Source: an uncultured Rhodospirillales bacterium
GTDB lineage: Bacteria > Pseudomonadota > Alphaproteobacteria > Azospirillales > Azospirillaceae
DNA length: 55,021 nucleotides
Direction: 5' to 3'
Assembly: GCA_903856295.1 (NCBI GenBank)
Contig: CAIOBP010000144.1
Coordinates: 1-55,021 of the forward strand
Positions 13,249 to 22,512 of this stretch are shown here, one piece after another. The translations under genes were made by a program, and so were the position numbers. Below the pieces are notes generated by a model. It was not told where the DNA came from and ran no database searches. It saw nothing but the letters and a program-made list of their open reading frames with translations. Every line of letters starts with the position of its first letter. Within the stretch, counting starts at the first letter, position 1.

Positions 13249-13728
13249 TCAGGCACCGGCCGCGATCAAGGCGTCGGTGAGAACCAGCTTGGCCCGCAGA
13301 ATACCCCCGAACGGCACCTCCGCGAGAACGCCGCCTTCGATTTCCACCCGCACCGTCTCGCCGGCAACTCCCTTCAGCACTCCCTTGAAACGGCGCCGCC
13401 CGTCGATCAGCGCCCGGGTCTCGATGCGCGCCTCGAAACCGGCGTAGCGCTCGAAATCCCTGAGCCGGGTCAGCGGACGATCAATCCCAGGGGAACTGAC
13501 CTCCAGATGATAGGCGCCGGAGATCGGGTCTTCAACGTCGAGCAGAGCGGAAATCGTGCGGCTGATATCGGCGCAATCATCCACGGTCATGGAAGCCTCG
13601 TCCACCCGCTCGGCCATGACCTGCAGCACCGGCCGCCGGCCGCCCGAAAGCTGAACGCGCACAATCTCATAGCCCATGGCCGAAACCGTCGGCGCGATGA
13701 TCGCTTGCAGTCGCTCTGATCCGTCCAT
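13249..13728 (-). CDS. rimP: Ribosome maturation factor RimP
   Basis: 30S assembly factor, first gene of the rimP-nusA-infB-rbfA operon. From the ATG at 13728 it encodes 159 aa with the family pattern: AIIAPTVSAMGYEIVRVQL, then DCADISRTISALLDVEDPI and YHLEVSSPGIDRPLTRLRDF, and a C-terminal SH3-like domain. A TTG two codons upstream is an alternative start. Transcription probably starts near 13860 (promoter 13866-13893) and must pass the hairpin at 13780-13804. Confidence 0.95.
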   Translation of the reverse strand: MDGSERLQAIIAPTVSAMGYEIVRVQLSGGRRPVLQVMAERVDEASMTVDDCADISRTISALLDVEDPISGAYHLEVSSPGIDRPLTRLRDFERYAGFEARIETRALIDGRRRFKGVLKGVAGETVRVEIEGGVLAEVPFGGILRAKLVLTDALIAAGA

Positions 13729-13779
13729 CCCCAACTAACCCGCCCCGCCTGACAGTGCGGAACGCCATCTCCGGTTAAT

Positions 13780-13804
13780 AAAAAAGGTGGGCCGGTGGCC
13801 CACC
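13780..13804 (-). terminator. Intrinsic terminator in the rimP-nusA leader (candidate attenuator)
   Basis: On the minus strand an 8-bp perfect stem (GGTGGGCC/GGCCCACC, 3-nt loop) runs straight into six T. It sits about 50 bases upstream of the rimP start and downstream of the predicted promoter, so it lies inside the leader rather than at a gene end. Because the operon encodes NusA, which enhances such terminators, negative autoregulation by attenuation is a natural inference. Confidence 0.75.
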
Positions 13805-13865
13805 CGCAAAGCAACGTCGCGGCCCGCAACTCACGCGCCGCTCGGTCGTATCGGATACCATCGGC

Positions 13866-13893
13866 ACTATAGCCGTTTTGCGATGAGAGGCAA
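13866..13893 (-). promoter_or_regulatory. Sigma-70-type promoter for rimP-nusA-infB operon
   Basis: On the minus strand, TTGCCT (13888-13893) and TATAGT (13866-13871) with a 16-bp spacer. It points at the rimP leader, with the predicted start about 130 bases upstream of the rimP ATG. The divergent promoter for the 52-aa ORF begins only 14 bp away, so the two may interfere with each other. Confidence 0.6.
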
Positions 13894-13906
13894 GGGGTTT
13901 CCGACA

Positions 13907-13936
13907 TTGACCCGGCTGAGGAAACCACGATATGAA
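13907..13936 (+). promoter_or_regulatory. Promoter for the two-gene toxin-antitoxin-like unit
   Basis: TTGACC (13907-13912), 18-bp spacer, TATGAA (13931-13936), followed 55 bases later by the ATG at 13992 with GAGGAG just upstream. It is divergent from the rimP promoter. No obvious palindromic operator overlaps it. Confidence 0.5.
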
Positions 13937-13991
13937 CGCTGAAGAGAGCATGGAGCATTGAGGCAACCAGCCTGTCGCGAGGAGAAACGCA

Positions 13992-14150
13992 ATGGACCGC
14001 TGGGAAGCAGAGCGTTTGATAGAGAGACTCCGGGAGCAGACCAAAAAAGATACCGTGTCAAAAGAGGCTGCGCTTGCATCCTTGGTGCGGGGCGGCTTCG
14101 TGACCCCCGAGGGAAAGTTGCGCCCGGAATACGGCGGGAATTCTCTTTAG
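13992..14150 (+). CDS. Small 52-aa protein, candidate antitoxin or partner of the ART-like protein
   Basis: A short gene read directly from the sequence: starts MDRWEAERLIERL, ends LRPEYGGNSL. A strong ribosome site (GAGGAG) lies 9 bases upstream and the stop is 4 bases before the next ATG, so the two are translationally linked. The N-terminal half is a charged helix. The C-terminal half has the pattern GGFVTPEGKL, reminiscent of small proteins that precede toxin genes. Composition is less GC-rich than its surroundings. I cannot assign a function from sequence; the antitoxin role is inferred from operon structure. Confidence 0.7.
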   Translation: MDRWEAERLIERLREQTKKDTVSKEAALASLVRGGFVTPEGKLRPEYGGNSL

Positions 14151-14154
14151 GAAG

Positions 14155-14766
14155 ATGCATACCCTATCGTCCTCCTTTATCCTCGGGTACCATGGGTGCA
14201 GTAAGGATAGGATGGCCCCCATTCTCGAAAACTGGGAGCCGTTCAAGGAAAGCCGAAACGCCTACGATTGGTTGGGGCGAGGCGTCTATTTCTGGCAAGA
14301 AAACCCAGCCCGAGCATGGCAGTGGGCAAACGAACAAATGATGCGCAGCCTGAAGAAAGGCACCCGAAAGGCGCCTTACGAGCCGGCTGTGTTGGGAGCT
14401 GTTGTAGATTTAGGACTCTGCCTTGATTTGCTTTCAACCAAGGGCATCGATCTTGTCCGGGATGGATATGAGAGTTTGCGTCACAGGTTCGAGACTGCGG
14501 GAATCCTTGGTGAAATGCCAAAGAACCTGGACCTTCGAGGCAGACAGCAAGATGATTTGGCGCTGCGCCATCTGGACTGTGCGATAATTAATAAGATTGC
14601 CGCATCCGCCGACCCACCCTTCGATACCGTCAGGGGCGTTTTTATCGAGGGCGACAGACTTTATGACGGCTCTGGCTTTTTCGAGAAGACCCATATTCAG
14701 GTCTGCGTCCGGAACCAGAAGGCGATCAAGGCGGTTTTTCGGGTGAACCCGAGCGAATACCTCTGA
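14155..14766 (+). CDS. ADP-ribosyltransferase-fold protein, candidate toxin
   Basis: The 203-aa protein shows hallmarks of a bacterial ART-like family: LGYHGCS near residue 10 (His), YDWLGRGVYFW near 37-47 (Tyr), ARAWQWANE after it, and a C-terminal strand THIQVCVRN near 179-187. This resembles the H-Y-x triad layout of PARP/DUF3990-type toxins. There is no signal peptide, so it would act in the cytoplasm. It follows a 52-aa ORF by 4 bases. GC is lower than in neighbours, which suggests transfer. The NAD-dependent activity is inferred, and the exact third catalytic residue is uncertain. A non-toxic RNA- or nucleotide-modifying role is possible. Confidence 0.7.
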   Translation: MHTLSSSFILGYHGCSKDRMAPILENWEPFKESRNAYDWLGRGVYFWQENPARAWQWANEQMMRSLKKGTRKAPYEPAVLGAVVDLGLCLDLLSTKGIDLVRDGYESLRHRFETAGILGEMPKNLDLRGRQQDDLALRHLDCAIINKIAASADPPFDTVRGVFIEGDRLYDGSGFFEKTHIQVCVRNQKAIKAVFRVNPSEYL

Positions 14767-14779
14767 AAAAACACCCCCC

Positions 14780-15667
14780 TCACCACACAAACCTTGCCAA
14801 CACCGCCGTCGGGCGGGGGGCGTCGGCCGCCAGCATGGGCGCGAGACGGGTCGGGCAGGGCGGCTCGCCCCAGGGAATATCCAGGGTGCGGGAGAGAATG
14901 CCGCCGGTGACCAGCACCGAGTCGATGCCGGCGGCGGCGGCTCCGGCGATGTCGGTGTGGAGGGTGTCGCCGATGGCCACGATCCGGCGGCGGTCCTCGA
15001 TGCCCAGCAAGTCGAAGCAGCGTCGGTAGACCGGAGCGTGGGGCTTGCCGTGATAACGCACCTCGCCGCCCAGCGCGGCATAGCGGCGGGCCAGGGTGCC
15101 GGCGCACTCGACGACGCGCTCGCCGACCATCACCTCGAGATCGGGATTGGCGCAGACCATCGGCAGGCCGCGACGGGCGCAGGCTTCCAGCACCGGGCCG
15201 TAATCTTCCGGCGGCGCGTCGTAACAAGACGGACCGGTGTTGAGCACGAAGTCGGCCAGGGCGGGGTCCTCCACCCGCTCGACTCCGGGCAGGCCCTCGA
15301 ACAGGTGGCGGTCGTGCTCGGGGCCGAGATGGAGACAGGCGCGGCCGAGCCCGGCGTGCCACGCGCACGAGCGGTTGAGCAACGCCTCGAAGGCGGCTTC
15401 GCCCGAGGTCATCAGATGGTGGTAACGGTCGCGGCCGATGCCCATGCCGGCCAGAATCCCGACCACCGGTCCGAGCCGGCGCGGCGCGTTGGACAGCAGG
15501 CACACACGCTTGCCGGCGGCCAGCAACCGCTCAAGGCACTCGAGCGCGCCGGGATAGGGCCGCTCGCCATCGTGCAGCACGCCCCAAAGATCGAGAATAT
15601 AGCCGTCATAGCTGTCGGCAAGCGCCGCGACGCCGTTGAGGATCGGGGGAACCGGGTCAGAAGTCAT
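14780..15667 (-). CDS. HAD-superfamily class IIA hydrolase (NagD-like)
   Basis: Cytoplasmic phosphatase of the HAD IIA (TIGR01459-like) group. The 295-aa protein has motif I DLWGVLHDG (Asp 26 the nucleophile), motif II SNAPRR (about 59-64), motif III Lys in YHGKPHAPVYRR and motif IV IVAIGDTLHTDIAGA, with the C2 cap between motifs II and III. The substrate is unknown; relatives dephosphorylate nucleotides or sugar phosphates. It ends 13 bases from the convergent ART-like gene and starts 17 bases after the EAL gene, on the same strand. Confidence 0.88.
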   Translation of the reverse strand: MTSDPVPPILNGVAALADSYDGYILDLWGVLHDGERPYPGALECLERLLAAGKRVCLLSNAPRRLGPVVGILAGMGIGRDRYHHLMTSGEAAFEALLNRSCAWHAGLGRACLHLGPEHDRHLFEGLPGVERVEDPALADFVLNTGPSCYDAPPEDYGPVLEACARRGLPMVCANPDLEVMVGERVVECAGTLARRYAALGGEVRYHGKPHAPVYRRCFDLLGIEDRRRIVAIGDTLHTDIAGAAAAGIDSVLVTGGILSRTLDIPWGEPPCPTRLAPMLAADAPRPTAVLARFVW

Positions 15668-15684
15668 GGCGGCCGATTGCGGTG

Positions 15685-16860
15685 TCAGGAGGTGCGACGG
15701 CTGAGCCGAGGCTCGCCGAACAGATAGCCCTGGACGAGGTCGAGACCCAGATCCTCGAGATCCAGCAACTGACGCTCGGTCTCGAGCTTTTCAAGAATGA
15801 CGCAGATCGACTGCTCCTCAAGCCGGTGCTTGAGGCTCATCGCCGCGTTCCGGGTGTCGGGCTGAATGAACAGGCTGCAATTGAGCTTGAGATATTTCAC
15901 CGAGTGGCTGAGCAAGGCCGGCACGTCGATGTCGAGAGCCTCGACCCGGTCCATGGAGAAATGGAATCCGACGCCGGAGAGTTCTGTCACCGCGCTCACG
16001 GACGAGGCCATCTCGGCCACCAGATCCCGCTGGCTCATCTCGATCACCAGCTTGCTGCGCAAACTCTGGGGGTCGCCGCCACCGCCGAGAAAGCGGTCGA
16101 GAAACGGGCCGGCGCCCAGGGTCAAGGCCGAGACGTTGCAAAAAAAGCCGATGGCGTGCTTGTGGCGGTCGGTCTCGCGGATCATCCCGGCGGCGCGGGC
16201 GAGGCAGATTTCATCGATCGCGGACAGCAGCTTCTCATGCTCGGCCACCGCCAGAAACTGGTTGGGCAGAACCAGCGTGTCGTTGGGCAGGCGAATGCGG
16301 GACAGCACTTCGAAAAACCGGGGCTTGCGGCCGGGCAGTCCGACGATCGGCTGAAGAAACGCCTCCACCCGCTCCTCGGCCAGCGCCTCGCGGATCATGG
16401 TCGCGGTTTCGGCATCGGCAGGCGAAAGCGGCGGCGGCGTCTGCAACCGCGCCATCCTCGGCGCCGGCTTGCGAGGCGGCGACTCGGGGGGCGGGGCCGG
16501 AGCCGGAACCGGAGCCGCTGGCGCGACGGGGTCGGCCTCGGGCTTGATCTCGGGCTTAATCTCGGGCTTGGGCGCAGCCGCGACCTTGGGCTTGGACGCC
16601 TTCAGCTTGAGGAACATGTCGACCAGGTCCTCGTAAGCCTGGCGCAGACGGGCCTGACGCTCGAACAGTTTCTGCTCATTGGCCCGGCGGGTCACCACCT
16701 CGTGGATCAGACCGCCGGCCAGCACCACCACCGCGCCGGCCAGCACCATCACCACGGCATCGGTCTGGGGCCGGAACACCGCCAGCAGCAGCACGGTGAC
16801 CGCCGCCACCGAGCAATATCCCGCCGCGAATATGGTATGGCCCCACCACCGAAGCTGCAT
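15685..16860 (-). CDS. Membrane protein with degenerate EAL domain
   Basis: The 391-aa protein has two N-terminal membrane helices (about residues 8-27 and 35-52), a short coiled coil, a Pro/Ala/Lys-rich linker (about 95-145, with KPEIKPEIKPEA) and a C-terminal EAL-like domain (150-385). It keeps the EAL start as FFEVLSRIR, the Asn in FCNVSALTL and the terminal QGYLFGEP. The catalytic DDFGxG segment is replaced by FSMDRVEAL, and the metal-site Glu of the TE motif by Gln (IEMSQRD). It is therefore probably not a c-di-GMP phosphodiesterase but a receptor or regulatory scaffold at the inner membrane. The partner is unknown. Confidence 0.85.
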   Translation of the reverse strand: MQLRWWGHTIFAAGYCSVAAVTVLLLAVFRPQTDAVVMVLAGAVVVLAGGLIHEVVTRRANEQKLFERQARLRQAYEDLVDMFLKLKASKPKVAAAPKPEIKPEIKPEADPVAPAAPVPAPAPPPESPPRKPAPRMARLQTPPPLSPADAETATMIREALAEERVEAFLQPIVGLPGRKPRFFEVLSRIRLPNDTLVLPNQFLAVAEHEKLLSAIDEICLARAAGMIRETDRHKHAIGFFCNVSALTLGAGPFLDRFLGGGGDPQSLRSKLVIEMSQRDLVAEMASSVSAVTELSGVGFHFSMDRVEALDIDVPALLSHSVKYLKLNCSLFIQPDTRNAAMSLKHRLEEQSICVILEKLETERQLLDLEDLGLDLVQGYLFGEPRLSRRTS

Positions 16861-16921
16861 CGGCCCCCCCTCCGATCTCCAGACCCAGTATTACGCCCGA
16901 AACCGCTTCGATAAAAGGGGT

Positions 16922-17024
16922 CTGGGGCCCGCGGCCCCAGCGGGGTCCAGGGGCGGAGCCCCTTGGCCGTCGGAGACACCAGGGGCTCTGCCCCTGGACC
17001 CCGCCAAAGGCCGGGGGCCTTTGG
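16922..17024. repeat. Dispersed palindromic repeat, locus 3 (four hairpins)
   Basis: Four consecutive hairpins: CTGGGGCC/GGCCCCAG (16922-16940), CCAGGGGC/GCCCCTTGG (16947-16966), CCAGGGGC/GCCCCTGG (16979-16997) and CCAAAGGCC/GGCCTTTGG (17004-17024). It lies between clpB and the EAL gene, starting 14 bases past the clpB stop. It is the most complete copy of the family, and shows the units in the order C-B-B-A. Confidence 0.85.
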
Positions 17025-17038
17025 AAACCAGGACGTTT

Positions 17039-19612
<2,574 letters not shown>

Positions 19613-19644
19613 CAACCCCGCTCCCCAGCAAACCGCCCGCCCAC

Positions 19645-19672
19645 ATATGGCGAGCCCCGCCGCCGATGCAAG
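19645..19672 (-). promoter_or_regulatory. Sigma-32-like heat-shock promoter for clpB
   Basis: On the minus strand CCCTTGCA (-35; 19667-19674), 14-bp spacer after CTTGCA, and CGCCATAT (-10; 19645-19652). These compare with the sigma-32 consensus CCCTTGAA and CCCCATNT. The predicted start is about 25 bases upstream of the clpB ATG. Position in front of a classic heat-shock gene strengthens the call. Confidence 0.65.
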
Positions 19673-19752
19673 GGCGGGCTCGATCTCGAATGCCTACCCT
19701 CCCAAGCAGATCTGTGCCAAATTATATCGCAACGTTACCAGGGTGCTCCGCC

Positions 19753-20388
19753 ATGCCCGCTTACGAGAAACTCATCTCCGGCTTCCTCGAATACCAGAAA
19801 AGAACCGTCGATGCCGATCCCAGCCTGTTTGCCCGGCTCGCGGTCGGGCAGACGCCGAAATGCATGGTCATCGCCTGCTGCGACTCCCGGGTCGATCCGG
19901 CGATTCTGGCCAATGCCGCGCCGGGTGAGCTGTTCATTTTGCGCAACGTCGCCAATCTGGTACCACCCTGCGAGCCCGACGACCATTTCCACGGCACCAG
20001 CGCCGCGCTGGAATTCGCGGTCAACTCCTTGCGGGTCGAATACATCGTGGTCATGGGCCATGCCGGCTGCGGCGGCGTGCGCTCGCTGATGACCAACGAT
20101 CCCGACATCGCGGCGGTCAACCCGTTCATTCACGGCTGGATGCGCATCGCCGAGCCCGCCCGCGAACGGACCCTCGCGATGGCGGCCGACCAGCCCCTTG
20201 ACCATCAAGTGGATTTCTGCGAACGCGAGGTGATCAAGGTCTCCCTGCGCAACCTGTTGACCTTTCCCTGCATCGCCCACGGCGTGAAACTCGGGCGGTT
20301 GCGCCTGCGCGGACTCTATTTCGACATCGCCAGCGCCACCCTCTTTCAATACCGCGACGAAACCGACCAATTCGAACCGCTGGGCTAA
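19753..20388 (+). CDS. Beta-class carbonic anhydrase
   Basis: Zinc enzyme interconverting CO2 and bicarbonate in the cytoplasm. The 211-aa protein has the zinc ligands in order: Cys42 with Asp44 and Arg46 (CCDSRVDP), His103 and Cys106 (MGHAGCGGVR). It keeps the conserved RNVANLVPP and GTSAALEFAV segments. Start is the ATG at 19753; upstream in-frame codons lie in the divergent clpB promoter region. It is transcribed away from clpB and followed by a cluster of dispersed hairpins that marks the left border of the phage cassette. Confidence 0.95.
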   Translation: MPAYEKLISGFLEYQKRTVDADPSLFARLAVGQTPKCMVIACCDSRVDPAILANAAPGELFILRNVANLVPPCEPDDHFHGTSAALEFAVNSLRVEYIVVMGHAGCGGVRSLMTNDPDIAAVNPFIHGWMRIAEPARERTLAMAADQPLDHQVDFCEREVIKVSLRNLLTFPCIAHGVKLGRLRLRGLYFDIASATLFQYRDETDQFEPLG

Positions 20389-20400
20389 GAGTCCCGGTTT

Positions 20401-20501
20401 CCAAAGGCCCCTCGGCCTTTGGCGGGTCCAGGGCAGCGCCCTGGCCTAGCTTTCGGCGACCCGGGGCTTTGCCCCGGGACCCCACCGGGGCAAAGCCCCG
20501 G
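20401..20501. repeat. Dispersed palindromic repeat, locus 4 (four hairpins)
   Basis: CCAAAGGCC/GGCCTTTGG (20401-20422), CCAGGGC/GCCCTGG (20428-20444), CCCGGGGC/GCCCCGGG (20460-20478) and CCGGGGC/GCCCCGG (20485-20501). It begins 12 bases after the carbonic anhydrase stop and ends 18 bases before the phage promoter. It could terminate or insulate upstream transcription. Confidence 0.85.
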
Positions 20502-20518
20502 TCCCCATTACTTTCTCC

Positions 20519-20547
20519 TTGACGCGATAGGATGATTATCCTATAAG
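20519..20547 (+). promoter_or_regulatory. Strong phage promoter with palindromic operator in the spacer
   Basis: TTGACG (20519-20524), exactly 17 bp, TATAAG (20542-20547). The spacer and first three bases of the -10 form a perfect inverted repeat, ATAGGAT-GATT-ATCCTAT (20527-20544). A dimeric repressor bound there would block RNA polymerase. It is the only good promoter facing the capsid gene, with a leader of about 230 nt. No regulator gene lies in the cassette, so control must come from elsewhere. Apart from the repeats upstream, the rest of the 396-bp gap (20389-20784) holds nothing I recognise. Confidence 0.75.
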
Positions 20548-20784
20548 CGCTTTATCAACGCCCGAACTGCGCCCTGAGCGGCCGGGTCGGCGTTGGTTCC
20601 TCCCTGACAGCAGGCCTTGAACGGGCCCGACGGACAACCGGATCACCGGCCCCTTGGGCTCGTTCCTTTTCGCGCGCCTCCGCGGCCGGAGCAGGACGAA
20701 AGTCCTCAGGCCGAGAACCGCCGGCGGCACCCGCGCTTTTCCAGTTTCACCCCTCCATCCCATCAAAGCGAAGGGTTATCCGCC

Positions 20785-21603
20785 ATGTCCACTTCGGTGA
20801 CGCAAGCCTTCATCAAGCAGTTCGAACGCGAGGTTCACGAGGCCTATCAGCGCATGGGCTCGAAACTGCGCAGCACCGTTCGCTCCAAGAGCAACGTCGT
20901 CGGCGCCTCGACCATCTTCCAGAAGGTCGGCAAGGGCACCGCCAGCACCAAGGCCCGCCACGGCGCGGTGCCGGTGATGAATCTCGACCACACCCCGGTC
21001 GAGTGCAGCCTCTCCGACTATTATGCCGGCGATTGGGTCGATCAGCTCGACGAACTCAAGACCAACATCGACGAGCGGACGGTGATCGCCAATGCCGGCG
21101 CCTACGCCCTCGGCCGTAAGACCGATGATCTGATCATCGCCGCCCTCAACACCAACACCAACTACGCCCTCGACGGCAGCGACGGCCTGACCAAGGCCAA
21201 GGTGCTCCAGGCCTTCGAGATGCTCGGCGCCGCCGACGTTCCCGACGACGGCCAGCGCTACGCCGTGGTCGGCTGGAAGCAGTGGAGCCAGCTGCTGGCC
21301 ATTCCCGAGTTCTCCAACGCCGACTATGTCGGCGCCGCCGACCTGCCTTGGCAGGGCACCCAGGCCAAGCGCTGGCTCGGCACCCTGTGGCTGCCCCATT
21401 CCGGCCTGACCATCGCCGCCAGCGTCCGCGCCTGCTTCTGGTACCACAAGACCGCGGTCGGCCACGCCTCGGGCTCCGACGTCCAGAGCGACATCTCCTG
21501 GCACGGCGACCGCGCCGCCCACTTCGTCAACAACTCGATGAGCCAGGGCGCGGCGTTGATCGACGCCAGCGGCGTCGTCACCCTGCGCTGCCTCGAATCC
21601 TGA
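20785..21603 (+). CDS. Phage major capsid protein
   Basis: Predicted HK97-fold shell protein of a T7-like phage. The 272-aa product (start MSTSVTQAFIKQFEREVHEA) contains family-typical stretches such as STIFQKVGKGTASTKARHG, MNLDHTPVECSLSDYYAGDW and NAGAYALGRKTDDLIIAAL. I chose the ATG at 20785, which follows a GCGAAGGG ribosome site, rather than the open frame beginning 56 codons upstream. A separate prohead protease or scaffold gene is absent, as is the portal that normally precedes the capsid gene in this phage group. Confidence 0.88.
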   Translation: MSTSVTQAFIKQFEREVHEAYQRMGSKLRSTVRSKSNVVGASTIFQKVGKGTASTKARHGAVPVMNLDHTPVECSLSDYYAGDWVDQLDELKTNIDERTVIANAGAYALGRKTDDLIIAALNTNTNYALDGSDGLTKAKVLQAFEMLGAADVPDDGQRYAVVGWKQWSQLLAIPEFSNADYVGAADLPWQGTQAKRWLGTLWLPHSGLTIAASVRACFWYHKTAVGHASGSDVQSDISWHGDRAAHFVNNSMSQGAALIDASGVVTLRCLES

Positions 21604-21631
21604 CCGCCATCATTTTTCCGGAGCCCGACCC

Positions 21632-21901
21632 ATGGCTTATGTGTCCAAGAATCTGAGCGTGCTCGCCTATTCCAACGGCTTCACCCTCTGGCACTACACC
21701 ACTCCCGACGCCGCCACCGCCGTTGACACCAGCGGCTACTTCAACACCGCCGCCGACATGGTGCGGGTCGGCGACATGATCCTGGCCAACACCGACACCG
21801 CCGGCAGCTACGCCACCGGCGTGTTCGTGGTGGCCGGCAACAGCGGCACCGTGGTCGATGTCGCCAACCTCACCCAGTTCAACAGCAGCAACACCGACTG
21901 A
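21632..21901 (+). CDS. Small phage structural protein next to capsid
   Basis: The 89-aa protein begins MAYVSKNLSVLAYSNGFTLW, with repeated Asp-Thr and Gly-Asn turns and no charged patches, as in a compact beta-rich virion protein. Position directly after the capsid gene (28-base gap) suggests a capsid decoration or head-completion role. I recognise the type from similar capsid-adjacent phage genes but cannot name a family. A CheY-like gene on the opposite strand lies between it and the gp11-like gene. Confidence 0.7.
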   Translation: MAYVSKNLSVLAYSNGFTLWHYTTPDAATAVDTSGYFNTAADMVRVGDMILANTDTAGSYATGVFVVAGNSGTVVDVANLTQFNSSNTD

Positions 21902-21924
21902 GGACCGACCGGGACGATCGCCGG

Positions 21925-22368
21925 TTACCGGCCGGGGGCTTTCCTGGCCGGCGCCTGCGGCTCGAACTGGGCGCAGCGGGCCAGCGCGCTCTTGAGATCA
22001 TCGATGGTGAACGGCTTCATCAGCACATCGACGATGCCGATCCCCCTCGCGGATTCAAGAGTGCGCGACCGCTTTTCCGGATCCACCAGCCGATCGTCGC
22101 ATGTCATGAACACCACGGGAATGCGGCGGCCGCGAATATAGGGAAGCCGCTGGACCTGGGCGCAAAACCGCAGCCCGTCCATCTGTTCCATGTGCCAATC
22201 GCACAGAATGACATCGATATCGGGCTCGTTTGACAGAAGCTCCAGAGCTTCGACGCCGTTCCCGGCCATTGAAATCTGCGTTATGCCCAGTTCATTCAAC
22301 TTCTGCTGAATAAGAAGCCGGACAGACTTCACATCATCGACAACCAATACTTTAAACAGCCGTTCCAT
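21925..22368 (-). CDS. CheY-like stand-alone response-regulator receiver
   Basis: The 147-aa protein is a single receiver domain with all phosphorylation residues: acidic pair Asp11-Asp12 (VLVVDD), phospho-acceptor Asp57 (VILCDWHM), Thr89 (VVFMTC) and Lys118 (LMKPF). There is no output domain, and a short basic tail ends it. It is encoded against the phage genes, between the capsid-adjacent gene and the gp11-like gene, with its own candidate promoter (22413-22441). Codon use is less GC-biased than in the phage genes, so it looks like cargo added to the cassette. Its target could be the flagellar motor or a host kinase pathway, which is inference. No kinase gene is adjacent. Confidence 0.9.
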   Translation of the reverse strand: MERLFKVLVVDDVKSVRLLIQQKLNELGITQISMAGNGVEALELLSNEPDIDVILCDWHMEQMDGLRFCAQVQRLPYIRGRRIPVVFMTCDDRLVDPEKRSRTLESARGIGIVDVLMKPFTIDDLKSALARCAQFEPQAPARKAPGR

Positions 22369-22412
22369 GGGTATCCCCAGCCTCGGCATGAATTTTCGAG
22401 CTTCCTTACTTC

Positions 22413-22441
22413 AAGATCATCCCAGTCACCCCCGTTGTCAA
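22413..22441 (-). promoter_or_regulatory. Promoter for the CheY-like gene
   Basis: On the minus strand a perfect TTGACA (22436-22441), 17-bp spacer and GATCTT (22413-22418, 3 of 6 matches). The predicted start lies about 38 bases before the ATG at 22368. Independent transcription fits a cargo gene expressed from a silent prophage. Confidence 0.5.
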
Positions 22442-22512
22442 TAGGGCAAGCCGGCCCCGTCTCCGCACATCCATTCCCTCCCGCTCTCCCCCCCATCCAA
22501 GGAATCCAACCC

